64,000 nucleotides of DNA from Euborellia annulipes (GCA_023213315.1 JAKCPI010005171.1:62001-126000); one strand, 5' to 3'; counted from the stretch's first letter, positions 21,211-32,080 are shown. Numbers and translations are program-made. The notes: generated by a model not told the origin, from the sequence alone.

Positions 21211-21994
21211 ACTTCTTCTTATCACGTTAATCTATTGTATTTCTATCTGAAAGGATCCATCCTAAAAATTGTTATTCCATTAGGGATGAAAATTACTAAT
21301 ATTAATAGATATGTTCCTAGATGACGTCATCAGGGAGTAAAATAGTTAGAATTGACTTTTCGCCACGTTAAAGATAGGACAAATTTGAAATTTTGAATAC
21401 CTCTCAAAAAGTCACTTTTGATCCAAAATGAAATTTTATATCAAAGGTATCGGGTTTTTGATAGTATCTATTTGTATTTTAAATTTCATCCAAATCGGTC
21501 CAGCAGAGAAACCTGTAGCTTTGTCTAAAAATTTGAAAATTGAAGAAAAGAATGAAAAAAAGAAAAAAAAAAAAAAAAAAAAAAAGGAAAAATAAGAGAC
21601 TAACTTTTGACCTTCCGAAATCGGCAAAATCTCAACTTTGAGCCTCTGCCATTCTTTTTGGGACTGGAATTTTTTTTTGAATTCGTGCTCAAAATAATCC
21701 TTATTTATTCAAGTTTAATATAAAAAAAATTTGGCTCCGATACCTTAAAAACTTTTTGAGATATTCGCCCAGAAAGAGAAAAGTTTCTCAAAAAAATTTT
21801 TTCACGTCCCTATCTTTTATTAAGGATTTAAAATCATTCTTGATAATATAGTCTAGGGACGACTCGTCCATCTAAATGCAATGGGCCATTGGCATCTATT
21901 GGAATATCAACTAAATGGTAGTATTAAGAGTTTCTTTGCTTTCTTTTGCTTTTTACTTGCTCGGCGACGAGTCGCTCCCGCGACTCTTGATTAT

Positions 21995-22085
21995 TTGAAA
22001 TGCCTTCGGGAATCTCTCCAGTGTTAGTGGTCGGGGGTTCGCTTTCAGATCCAAGCGATAAAAATTCATTCCAATTGAATTGTCT
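21995..22085 (+). mobile_element. tRNA-like SINE fragment (type T)
   Basis: Shares GGTC..GGGTTCGC-TTC and GCGA-AAAAATTCATT-CAA with 16105-16215. It directly follows the F element. Confidence 0.45.
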
Positions 22086-22166
22086 ATCAATCAATAGCCT
22101 AAGATAGCGAAAAGACAATCAATTCAATGAGAAATTCAAAAAAATCGAATTGTTAATATTTTTTGT

Positions 22167-22240
22167 AAAAATCTGGTGTGACTGGTCGCATCAGATTTTT
22201 CGTGTTGAGATATATTTAGTTTCCGACTGCAACATGATTG
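22167..22240 (-). mobile_element. HN terminal fragment, collapsed hairpin
   Basis: ATCTGGTGTGACTGGTCGC joins directly to CATCAGATTTTTCGTGTTG, so most of the hairpin loop is deleted. Then ATATATTTAGTTTCCGAC and loss of similarity. Confidence 0.7.
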
Positions 22241-22302
22241 TCTCACAGTTAAGGTAAATTTAAAATCTTTATTTCCATCATGCCCTAGTATACTTTGATT
22301 TT

Positions 22303-22955
22303 ACTTTCTCTTACTTATGTATATATGTAATATATATATAGAGAGAAAAAGTATTGGATACATGTCAAAAATTCGATGTCGAGTTTTTGATGGATCGTCA
22401 CATTTTGAGGTCCCTTGAGTCCAAAAAAGTGGTTTTTGAGTCTGTCTGTCTGTGGGTGTGTGTTCAATTTTAAGCATGAAAGAATTAAGCTAGAAGGTTG
22501 AAATTTTATATTTCAGTTAGAGACCTTCCTAGGGGGTGAAAAGAAGCTTTTAATCAAAATCGACCAAAGAGTACTAGTACTTTACTAAAGTACTTTTTCA
22601 GTTTTTTTTAGATTTTCTCAAAATTCGCTCCAACGATTTTTTTTTTAAATTCATAAATCAATTATGTTTTAGATGCTCTTTGAAATATATATTCTCATTT
22701 TTCCATTGAAATCTTCTGAAGACCACTTTACTCTAGTACTTTATAGAGAAGATAGGACAAATGGTTACCATTGTAACAAAATATAAATATTTTCCCATAC
22801 TTATAAATTTTACATCTGAATTCAAATGTTCCGTACTGTCGGAAACTAAATATATATCGACACGAAAAATCTGGTATGACAAGCACAGAACACAACTTTC
22901 GATTACCGAAGATAAGAGAAAGTTGTGTGCTGTGTGAACAGTCACACCAGATTTT
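22303..22955 (+). mobile_element. HN element, full length
   Basis: Both ends are present (ACTTTCTCTTACTTATG...CACACCAGATTTT). The short GTGGGTGTGTG microsatellite is unexpanded. The flanks read GATTTT on both sides, which could be a short duplication or a pre-existing repeat. Confidence 0.85.
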
Positions 22956-23639
22956 TGATTTTAACAATCCTCAAGGTGCTCTTTCTTATTCATAGCTGAC
23001 TTTTTTTTCAAATAAATAGGTCTTATTTTACATGAAAATAAATAAAAAAGGAATCTTTTTTTTTTTTTTTACTTTTTATTGTAAATTGAATTTAGAAGGC
23101 AGCCAGCCACTCTTTAAGATTTTGTCGAGCATACAAAAGCGTCGATTTTGTCCAAAATGCACCCTCTCTCTCTCTTTATTGATAAATCTCTTTAGAAGCT
23201 TAAAAAAAAAAGAAAAAAAAAAGACGTCGCTTTGAAGGAATATCCAAAAATAATCCCATTCATTGTTATAGGCTACTTAAAATGATTATCGAGCGAAATC
23301 CAGTCAGCCGTTTGTCCTCTATGTGATAGGGAAAATCATTTTATTCGAGGGGAAAAAAGATATAGCGATTACTAGCTGCCAAGCCCGTCTTCGGCTTTGC
23401 TTTGCCCCCCCTGGACCCCACAAAGTGTTTCAAAATTATTATGTCCCTTCAAGTCAGAAACTAATTAATTTCAACAGCTGAAAAGGATCATCACTAAGCA
23501 GGCATGCCCTGTCACTAGACCAAAGAGACATTCCACGTCAAATCAGCATACTTTTAAACCTCACCTCTAGAATTTGACAATATGTCCTTGATGAAATTAT
23601 ATGAATAGCTAAAATACCACGATTTATGTCATAAAAAGC
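22956..23639. other. No gene recognised
   Basis: AT-rich sequence. GC-rich CCAAGCCCGTCTTCGGCTTTG at 23386-23406 resembles the start of repeat I (41577). Open frame 23032-23235 is low complexity. Confidence 0.4.
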
Positions 23640-23843
23640 CTTCTGGCTTGGCGTAGTTGGTAGCGTGCTAACCTCGTATATCAAAAGTCGCGGTTCGGAC
23701 CCCAGGCAGTCCGATGATTTTATTTAAGCCATTTGGATACCAAATGGCTTAAATAAGAATGCCTGGAAACCCAATACATATATTAAAGGATACTCGTATG
23801 TTTAATATATCTATTGGGGGTGAATGGGAAAACAGTCCGTGTG
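23640..23843 (+). mobile_element. SINE-B, tail-deleted
   Basis: Head GGCGTAGTTGGTAGCGTGC and a B-box with one base lost (GCGGTTCGGACCCC). The hairpin is intact. The 3' half is decayed and abuts HN at 23847. Confidence 0.75.
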
Positions 23844-23968
23844 TTAAAAAAAAATCTGGTGTGACTGTGGCACACAACTTATATAATAATCGAAAGTTGT
23901 GTAGTGTGCTTGTCACACCAGATTTTTTGTGTCGACATATATTTAGTTTCCGCCGATATATTAGAATT

Positions 23969-24221
23969 TTTTTTTTTTTTTTAAACAAACATTCAGACTT
24001 TTTTCTCATTCACACTCACATTCACACAGTCTTTTTCGGCAACTTAGGCGATATAAGACTTGACGATAACCGTTATTTTATGAAATATCTATTGGGGGGT
24101 CCAGGTATTTCTAATTAAGCCATTTGGTATCCAATTGGCTTAAATAAAATCATCGGACTGCCTGGGGTCCGAACCCGCGACGTTTGGTATACGAGGTTAG
24201 CACTACCAAGCCCCGAGGGCG
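23969..24221 (-). mobile_element. SINE-B inserted in HN
   Basis: Poly-T at 23969-23982, tail domain, hairpin, B-box complement GGGTCCGAACCCGCGACG. The head is shortened (GAGGTTAGCACTACC). HN resumes at once with GTAAAATTTACAAGTATGGG; the TSD is blurred by a small deletion. Confidence 0.8.
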
Positions 24222-24355
24222 CCTGTAAAATTTACAAGTATGGGAAAATATTTATATTTTGTTACCATGGCAACCAATTATCCTATCTTCTCTATGAAGT
24301 ACAAGAGTAAAGTGGTCTTCAGAATATTTCAATGGCAAAATGAGAATATAAATTT

Positions 24356-24721
24356 GAAGAATTTAAAGTGGCTGTTGTATTTAAACAGTAGATAGAAAAG
24401 GAGAATGCAGCCAGGTATTGAGTCTCCACGAAATTAAACTCTCTGTTCAGGAAACAGTTTCGGCTTTAATGAGATAAAACCATCCTCAGTCCAATAGTTG
24501 AGAGTATGAACTCAAATAGCAAAGCATTGAGTCAATAGTGGAGTTGTCATAAAGTCTGTATTATTATACATTAATTGTTTGTACAAAAATACAATGCAAT
24601 GCTTATCAGTCATATATACAGAGCGCCAAGTCAGAGATACAAAGTTGTTTTGATTAATCAAACTGAGGAGTTTAATTTCGTGGAGACTCAATACCTGGCT
24701 GCATTCTCCTTTCCTATCTAC
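24356..24721. mobile_element. Fold-back with hammerhead-like core, 15-bp TSD
   Basis: TGAGAATATAAATTT at 24341-24355 and 24722-24736 is a perfect 15-bp duplication of HN sequence. A 34-base unpaired leader (24356-24389) precedes arms 24390-24444 and 24664-24721 (TAGATAGAAAAGG, CAGCCAGGTATTGAG). The minus strand 24454-24489 reads CTGAGGA...GCCGAAAC. The same plan occurs at 49372-49649. Confidence 0.75.
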
Positions 24722-25055
24722 TGAGAATATAAATTTTAAAGAGCATCTAAAAAATAATTGATTTTTGAATTTTAATCAAAATCGTTGGAGCAAATTTTGA
24801 GAAAATCGAAAAAAACTGAAAAAGTACATTAGTAAAGTACTAGTACTCTTTGACCTATTCTGATTAAAAGTTTATTTACACGCTCCGGGGAGGTGTCTAA
24901 CTTAAATATAAAATTTCAACCTCCTAGCTGAATTCCTTTATGGTTAAAATCGAACACACACAGACAGACACACAGATCCAATACTTTCTCTCTATATATA
25001 TTAACAAATGTAAGAGAAAGTAAAATTAAAAAATTGGAGTTTTATTGTTATTTTT

Positions 25056-25482
25056 ACTTTCTCCCATGGGTGACAGGAAGCTTCTGAACAAAATCAGCCA
25101 AAAAGTACTAATACTTTACTGATGTTCTTTTTCAGTTTTTTTCGATTTTCTCACAATTCGCTCCAACGATTTTGATTAAAATTCATAAATCAACTATTTT
25201 TTAGATGCTCATTAAAATGTATATTCTGATTTTGCCATTTAAATCTTTAGAAGCACAATTTACTCTTGTACTTGATAGGAAAGATAGGAGAAATGGTTGC
25301 CATGGCAACAAAATATAAATATTTTCCCATACTTATTAATTTTACATCTTGAATTTTAATATATCGGCGGCAACTAAATATATGTAGACGAGAAATTTGG
25401 TGTGACAAGCACAGAACACAACTTTCCATTACCGAAGGTAATCGAAAGTTGTGTGCCGTGCGACAGTCACACCAGAATTTTT
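25056..25482 (+). mobile_element. HN element with internal deletion
   Basis: ACTTTCTC joins directly to CCCATGGGTGACAGGAAGC, so the AT hairpin, microsatellite and TCGCGACATGG segment are gone. The interior and 3' hairpin remain. Confidence 0.75.
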
Positions 25483-26215
25483 AAAGTAAGAAACAAGATG
25501 TTAGGACAGAAGAATTTCTTGTCTTTTCAAGAGCCAACAAGTCTGAAATTATAATAATATAAAAAGCAAAACAGAAATAGTGGAGTGACTCATTCACTCC
25601 ACCCTCTCTCTCTGTCAACATGCATGTTCATAAACATAAATTAATTTGTCTCTAAATCTTTTGTTTCTGGCTCCTTTCCCAAGTAAAAAAATAATGTTTT
25701 CTTTTTTTTTTTTAGTGCATGCTTCATCTTTACGTATCGCGGGATTAGCAATGCAAAGAGAGAACAATAAAAAAAAAAATTTTAGACAAAAATGAATCTC
25801 AGTTTTCTTCCTTCTCGCTTTCTTTTGAACAATGAAAATGCATGTGACGTATTTTTGGTCAGAAAGGAGAATCTTTCAAAGAAATTAGATCAAGATACTT
25901 GAAAATTGGAGAGGAAGAAGGGGAGAATCTACTTTTTTATACAAATCAGGCAACGATATTTCGTTACTTTTTCAAAAGGATATTTAAAAGAACGTTTTAA
26001 GGGGGTTCAGGAGTGACGTCTAAACGTACTTAAAAAAAAAACTAGACTATTATAAGGAATTTTTCAATGCGTTTTTTTTTAAATGAATTAAATTCATAAG
26101 AGATTATTGGGACATCGAGCTATAATTGTTTTAATGACTTATTAAAAAATCTGGTGTGACTGGCGCACAGCAGATTTTTTGTGTCGAGATATATTTAGTT
26201 TCCGATAGCACCTTA

Positions 26216-26507
26216 GTTTCAAACTTGCATTTTAAATGTTGACTGCTTGAAATAAACTATGGTTATTTTTAAAAATTTTAATCTCATATTTGGACATTTT
26301 ATACACAATATAGAATCGTAAATAAATACAAAATTTCATAAGAATTGGAAAAAAAAATTTTAAATGCCTAAAAAGTTCTAAAGGGGACCCCCTTTTGAAT
26401 CGAAATTAACATACAAATCCCTATAGGAAATTAACATTGTTCCTATGCGAAGATAAGGTGGAAAGGGAATTTAAAAAGAGTAGAGAGAGACGATAATGTT
26501 TGCAAGT

Positions 26508-26538
<31 letters not shown>

Positions 26539-26949
26539 GTTTTCTTTGAAACAATTAAAGGCTCTAACAGACAGAACGCGAAATTCGCGTCCCTCCGGCT
26601 CCCGGCGTTTTTGGGGGGGGAGGGGTTTTTTACCCACACAAGAAGGGAGATTTGGGGGTTTGTGCGGGGGGGTTGTGTATTTTTTCAACAACTTTTTTTT
26701 AATTATTTTAAAAATTTTTAAAAAAAAAAATTTTTTTTTAAAAAAAAAAAAAAATTATTATAAAAAAAGTTTTTTTAAAATATTTTTTTTTATTAATAAT
26801 AATTTTAATTTATTTTTTGGGTTTTTAAAATAAAAAAATAATATATTCTAATTCCCTTTTGGTTTTTCTAAATATAGTTTGGGAAAAAAAAAAAATTTTT
26901 TTTTTTTTTTTTTTTTTTTAGAGGAGAAAAAAAAGGAATTTTTTTTATT

Positions 26950-27010
<61 letters not shown>

Positions 27011-27092
27011 AGACACAAATAAATTAAAAAAAATGGGAATTTAAATAATAATTGATTTTTAATCTAATAAAAAGAAAAAGATTTAAATTCCG
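26216..27092. other. Low-complexity block inside HN
   Basis: First part (26216-26500) is ordinary AT-rich sequence, then GA repeats (26508-26530). From 26600 the sequence is made of G, A and T homopolymers. Open frames here (26421-26833) are composition artefacts. This may be a real decayed repeat or badly resolved assembly. Confidence 0.5.
26960..27006 (+). repeat. Poly-G run, 47 bases
   Basis: Uninterrupted G47 after a T-rich stretch (with A/G breaks) of about 60 bases. It could form G-quadruplexes or be a sequencing artefact. Confidence 0.9.
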
Positions 27093-27401
27093 TTACCATG
27101 GCAACCATTTCTATCTTTCCTATGAAGAACAAGAGTAAAGTGGTCTTCAGAAGATTTCAACGGCAAAATGAGAATATACATTTTAAAGAGCATCTAAAAA
27201 ATAGTTCATTTATGAATTTTAAAAAAAATCTTTGGAGGGAATTTTGAGAAAATCGAAAAAAACTGAAAAAGTACATCAGTAAAGTACTAGTACTTTTTGG
27301 CCGATTTTGTTCAAAAGCTTATTTTGAGATTCTTCAAAGGTACCTAAGTTAAATATAAAATTTCAATCCGCTAGCTCAACTCCTTCATGCTAAAAATCTG
27401 T

Positions 27402-27429
27402 CCACACACACATACACACAGACACACAC

Positions 27430-27490
<61 letters not shown>
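27402..27490. repeat. CA microsatellite within HN
   Basis: ACACAC/CATACA/CAGACA mixture with a pure CA run at 27439-27488. It is the most expanded form of the microsatellite found in every complete HN copy. Confidence 0.9.
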
Positions 27491-27491
<1 letters not shown>

Positions 27492-28109
27492 CAATTTGCG
27501 GGACCCACTTTTTTGGACTCAGGGGACCTCAAAACATGTATATCCATCAAAATCTCGACATCGAATTTTTGACATGATCGCAATACTTTCTCTCTCTATA
27601 TATTTCATATATAGGGTACGAGAAAGTAAAAATTATCGTAATTAATTTTTTTGTTATCAAGCAAATACAAAAAAACAATCTGTCCCAATAATCTTTAATT
27701 TTTTTTAAATTTAAAAATGAATTTATTGTTATTATTAATCACATATTAATTAAGAAGTTTTTAAAATAAGCTTAGATGTTTTATTTAAAATTCATCTGTC
27801 AAATTAGTTCAGCATTCTTGCAATAGATGGCAGGCTAGTCTAACAGAAGATATAGTATAAGCCTATATCTGGCCTATATTTATATATTTTTATGCTTTTA
27901 TAAAAGATACATAATATATAATAACATTTATAAAGTATTTATTGTTAAAAGATCAATGAAAATCAACCAAATGCATTAAATATTATATAATATATATTAG
28001 CTACCATTTTGACATCTCTCGGCAAATTTTTGAATTACTTGATATTTGGACATACTTTTTTACTTCTTAGCGGGAAAAACATGCGTAACATCTTCGGTCC
28101 TATTTCGCA

Positions 28110-28971
28110 TTAAATATAAGCTTTTATCACTCAATAAATTTTAAGAAAAAAAAAACCTGAGATGAGTAAGAGAACATCATAAAACTTCCTTATCGTAATG
28201 TCATGTGCTCTTTACCACTCCTTTTTTTATTTTTATTAAAACTTAATATTAGATCCTGTAGACTACTTGTATTATAATATGTGTTATTTACTCACCCTAA
28301 AATAACAAGTTTATATTTAATAGAATAATCTCGTTTTAATTGATTGAGTTGGGATGTAAACAGAAGAAATGGATTTAAGCAAAGGCACGTAAACAAAATT
28401 GAGACAAAAATAGGGAACGAATGAACAAGACACGAAATTAACTCTGGTAGAGAGAGTGAGAGAGAGAGAGGAAATGAAAGTTGCTCTCTCTCTCTCTCTC
28501 AATCAATTTAAATGAATGGCAAAATGACGATTGCTTAAATCCTCCCCCCTACCCTTCAAATGATGATGATGATGATGATGACACCCCCATCTCTCTATTG
28601 CTTAAAATTAAACAAACTGGTACTAACTTTACAAGTTTTCTCCCTCTCTCTGTCTCTGTCTCTCTCAATTAATGAATATTCCAATTTAGTGAGTGGGTAA
28701 ATTTGATGTTTGTATTTTTTTGTATACTATCTATCAATTTGATTAAAAAAAAAGAAAAGTTATTAAAATAATTAATATTTATTTTTATTCAAAATAGCGA
28801 AATTTGTCAATTTAAACTCATAGTCAGCTTCTGGTCTATTCTCTAAGCAAAAAAAGCTGAAAAATCACATTTAATTCATTTTAACTCCTTGCCTCAAATT
28901 GATATTATGCAAGCAAAAACTTTAACATAGGCATGTGTATAGTGATAGTGCTGAAATAACTATTTTGTTTA
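28110..28971. other. No gene recognised; microsatellites
   Basis: GA tract at 28450-28470, CT tract at 28484-28500, GAT repeat at 28560-28580, CT tract at 28640-28668. The frames on either strand are products of these repeats. Confidence 0.45.
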
Positions 28972-29263
28972 CAATTTCGTTAATAATTAACCTATTTGAA
29001 CGAATGAATGAATTCTGAGAAGCTAAAGAATTACAGAATATCGTACATATACGATTTTTGCATTCAGGGATGGTAAAATTATTTATTTATTTATACTCAA
29101 ATTACAGGAGTTACCCCATTTAACATTTGAGAAGAGTGAAATTAGAAAAACAAAATAGACAATACAATAACAATTCAATAAAATTCTGAAAGGAGTTTAT
29201 AAAATATAAAACACAAAATAAATAAAATAAATTTATATAAATGGACCAATCAGAGGGAAACCA

Positions 29264-30716
29264 CCCAGGTAGAAATTTATCTTAGTATTAGCTTGAAATT
29301 AGCTTTATTTAAGCTTAGAATCTAAGATAGTTTTTTAAGCTTATTTCTAGCTTATTATTAGCTTATTATTAGCTTGTTATTAGCTAGTTTCCTTAGGTTG
29401 CTGCTATCTTATTTCTAGCTTATTATTAGCTTGTTTTTAGCTTATTATTAGCTTGTTTTTAGCTTATTATTAGCTTGTTTTTAGCTTATTATTAGCTTGT
29501 TTTTAGCTAGTTTTCTAAGCTAATTTCAAGGTTCGTTTTTATCTTGGATATCTAGCTTAAAGCAACCTTACATTCCATTGATACTATAAGGTTGTATTGT
29601 ATTCGAATAAGTAATTACTTTTATCTTAAGGTACTGACCAGGGCCGCAGGCAAACCCCCTCCCCCCTCCATAGCACCTGCTCTTCTATCAAATGTATATT
29701 AAAAAATTTTTAATTTGAGAAAAATCATTTTTCTTAATAAATATAAATTTGGCAGAGTATCAGTATATTAAATAAAATTTAAATAATAAATTTTTTAATC
29801 ACTTAGAATGAGTGTAAATAGTAATCTAATATTATTCTTGAATTTTAACTCTTTTATTTATAATTTAAAAAAAAAAGACCCTGCCTACCTGGAAAAACCC
29901 AAAAAGGGGAAGCATTTGTAAACAAAAGAATTTACAGTTAGAGTGGACACAGGCAGCTTTGGTCAGGTTAGTCTACTCTAAACTTTAGGCCTGATAGGAT
30001 CGTGAATTTTTTTTTAGAATTTAAATTTGTGTTTTAAAAATTCGAGGGGTGCAAACTAATTTTTTAAATATCTCTTTTGCCCCCCCCCCCCTGAAAGACG
30101 CTATTCATCATTTATGTAAGTATATTTATTACATATAAAATAAATAAGAAATAAGCTTAAATGATTAAATATTTTTTTTTAGATTTTTAGGTCCAGTGCT
30201 AAGTGCTTGGTTTCATAAAGAATATAACATGGTGATTTATTAACTGCATGTTTTAAAAATAAATATATATTGATAAATTATGTGATTTCTCATTTTTTGT
30301 AAAAAGTGGACTTACACCACTTTCAAAATAAATGGTCCATATATATGTATTTTATATCTTTTGTTTGTGTTGGAAAAACATTTTAAATAAAAATTTTATT
30401 TTTTGCAAATACTTTTTTTTTAACTCAAAATACCATACCTTGCCCTTAGCTAGTTTTGTTAGCTAATTCCAAGCTTATTTTAAGCTAACAAAACAACATT
30501 GCCCTTAGCTAGTTTTGTTAGCTAATTTTAAGCTTATTTTAAGCTAACAAAACAACCTTATTTTTAGCTAGTTTTGTTAGCTAATTTTAAGCTAATTCGG
30601 TAAGCTTGCTGCTAGCTATGCAAAGCGTTACAAAACAACCTTAAACTAAGCTAATTTAGTTAGCTAATTTTAAGCTTAATATTAGCTAGTTTTAAGGTTG
30701 AATTTCTACCTGGGCA
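29264..30716. mobile_element. CCCAGGTAGAAATT-ended element with repeat core
   Basis: Left end ACCCAGGTAGAAATTTATC; right end GAATTTCTACCTGGGC is inverted. Next to both ends are AGCTTATT/TTAGCTAG-type repeats (29340-29520 in units of about 22 bp; 30440-30690 in units of about 60 bp with TTTTGTTAGCTAATT). The middle (29630-30430) is non-repetitive AT-rich DNA with a hAT-like C-run end. The same terminus occurs at 61996. No transposase frame and no clear TSD. Confidence 0.6.
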
Positions 30717-30759
30717 GTAGCTTTTTAAAATCGTTTTTTCCAATTCCAACCACATCAAT

Positions 30760-31105
30760 TCACCTCCGATTGGCCTCTGCTATATTTCTGAAGATGGGAG
30801 ATCTTTCCCTATATTGAGTCCGTGCAAACCCCTGATGGAGCAAATATTTGTGTCTCCTATCAAAGGCCTGCACAGAAAGTCCAATCCTCTCAAGCAACAT
30901 TGGACAGTCCAATCCATAATTAACAATGTTGTATATAAGTTTTAGGCCATGTTGCCTCCTCCTACTCTCCAGGGATCTCACCTCGAAAAGCCCCAAGAGC
31001 TCAGGGTAAGGGACATGAGAAGCGTAGAAGCCGGTACTTTTGTAAAAAAGATATCACAAAAATTTCATCTGCACTGACTCCACGCTCTCCATTTGCACAA
31101 TTTTA
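30760..31105 (-). pseudogene. LINE RT C-terminal fragment with stop
   Basis: Read on the minus strand: ESVQMKFL, an in-frame TGA, YLFYKSTGFY, PYPELLGLFEVRSLESRRRQ, then HGLKLIYNIVNYGLDCP and a terminator at 30760-30762. The pattern (QRRFL-YL-YK, Y-LL--L-SL--RR, D-P-LL-RI, R) is the standard C-terminal end of CR1/Jockey-like RT proteins. The TGA stands where family members have arginine (CGA to TGA is one change). About 115 residues remain; finger and palm domains are lost by 5' truncation. Not functional. Confidence 0.75.
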
Positions 31106-31489
31106 ATGTTGTCCAAAGTTAAGAAAAATTGAATTTTTTTAAAAACTTTAGCCGTATTTTGCACCACTAAATCACTTCTGATTGGGCTTAATCTTTAGAT
31201 TTCAATGTATCTTAGTTAACTGTTTATTTTTAAGGGGAACCCCATACAAAAATCTAGAAAACTTAAAATAAGAGCCGCTTTAGAGCAGAATTTCTATTAA
31301 AATTTTATATTCTCTATCTCTCTAAAACTAGAGCTATTCGAGCAAAACAGATGGCATTGTTGGAAAAAGGACGTCGCATATACTCAGAGAATAGCTCGAA
31401 ATACCCCCCGGTACCAAAATCACTGTTAGCCCGCGTAAAGTTTTCCAATTATGACAAAAATCCAACGCAAGGGTTGTTTTAATTAATTG

Positions 31490-31709
31490 TTCCTCAATTC
31501 CTTCAGTGCTTAAAATTAAACAGACACACAGACAGACAGACACACACACACAGACACACAGACAGACAGACCATGTCGCGAAAACCACTTTTTTGGATTC
31601 AGGGGACCTCAAAACGTGTATATCCATCAAAATCTAGACATCGAATTTTTGACATGAATCCAATACTTTTTCTCTATATATATTAACATATATAGAGGTA
31701 AGAGAAAGT
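31490..31709 (-). mobile_element. HN 5' half
   Basis: From CTCAATTCCTTCAGTGC through a CACAGACA microsatellite, TCGCGAAAACCAC motif and AT hairpin to GGTAAGAGAAAGT. The hairpin end is missing. Confidence 0.8.
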
Positions 31710-31941
31710 AAAACTGTATGCACATGCATGATACAAGAAAACAAGGTATAGCCACGCGCACATCTTCCCTCTCACTCTAGCTCACTGTGACGTCACGTGG
31801 CAGGCAGACATGGCAGGCAGACTATGATACAAATACACTTCTCCCTATCTCTAGCTCACTGAGAAACGTGGCACGTGGCATACAGATACTACCACAGATA
31901 TTTACATACTACTAAATGCATTGTTGAACTGTGAAGTCAAA

Positions 31942-32080
31942 ATGCCGTACTCTGCAGTTTATGGGTGTAGTAATTTTAGTAAAAAACATCGGGAATATCA
32001 TAGATTTCCAAAGGATGAAACTTTATGTAAATTATGGACAAATGCCTGCGGCAGGGATGATAAGATTAATGTTAAAAATA
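31942..32080 (+). pseudogene. THAP-domain first exon of P-like transposase
   Basis: ATG at 31942 (context CAAAATGC) opens MPYSAVYGCSNFSKKHREYH, then RFPKDETLCKLWTNACGR. These match the N-terminal half of the C2CH THAP zinc finger: GCSN, HRFPKD, W, GR-D. The exon ends at a canonical donor GTAAGT (32081-32086) after 46 codons plus one base, which is where THAP genes are often split before their C..H half. THAP domains bind the transposon ends in P-type transposases. The position normally held by the first zinc-ligand cysteine is serine (TCT) here, so the finger is probably dead. No second exon (CS-HF type) was found before 33182. Reading on past the donor gives only a low-complexity tail. Confidence 0.75.

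Larger units (their letters stand above)
20334..21993 (+). mobile_element. F element copy 1
   Basis: Closely matches 39343-41113. Order: a 274-bp palindrome (20334-20607), an AT spacer, five 99-bp tandem units, an AT-rich body with poly-A (21553-21582), and a terminal GC-rich hairpin GAGTCGCTCCCGCGACTC (21970-21987). It starts with TC after A and has a 3' hairpin, as Helitrons do, but the end (CTTGATTA) lacks a clear CTRR and no Rep/helicase is encoded, so the class is open. Minus open frame 21436-21627 is poly-A shadow. Confidence 0.75.
23847..25021 (-). mobile_element. HN copy with two nested insertions
   Basis: HN terminal hairpin at 23850-23925, then SINE-B (23969-24221), HN interior 24226-24355, a fold-back (24356-24721), and HN interior to AAGAGAAAGT at 25021. 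The AT-hairpin end is short. This HN is the oldest layer here. Confidence 0.8.
26148..27627 (-). mobile_element. HN copy in D, with low-complexity insert
   Basis: A collapsed terminal hairpin (GGCGCACAGCAGATTTTTTG) and short HN segment end at about 26215. HN resumes at 27093 (GTTACCATGGCAACC) and runs to GAGAAAGT. The 27402-27490 microsatellite lies inside. Confidence 0.8.
26001..28109 (-). mobile_element. D element copy 3, split by HN
   Basis: TTAA at 25997-26000 and 28110-28113. Ends GGGGGTTCAGGAGTGACG and CGGTCCTATTTCGCA. HN (26148-27627) interrupts the ATTAAAAAATTATCG motif that is continuous in D2 and D4. Confidence 0.85.
29058..31112 (-). mobile_element. 5'-truncated non-LTR LINE (CR1/Jockey type)
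   Basis: Minus strand. The coding remnant is at 30760-31105. A 3' untranslated stretch (29080-29260) ends in ATAAATAAATAAATAATTTT repeats at 29071-29090. It is interrupted by the 29264-30716 element. It inserted into repeat E. Confidence 0.65.
28972..31335 (+). repeat. Interspersed repeat E, copy 1, split by a LINE
   Basis: 28972-29057 and 31113-31335 match 61068-61435 in order: ATTTCGTTAATAATTAAC, AGAATATCGTA, CATTCAGGGAT, then CTAAATCACTTCTGATTGGG, AGAGC-G-TTTAGAGC and CTCTCTAAAACT. The gap holds a CR1/Jockey-type LINE tail. Confidence 0.7.

Noticed and set aside
26421..26833. Four overlapping open frames
   Set aside because: Produced by GA repeats and homopolymers; no family resemblance.
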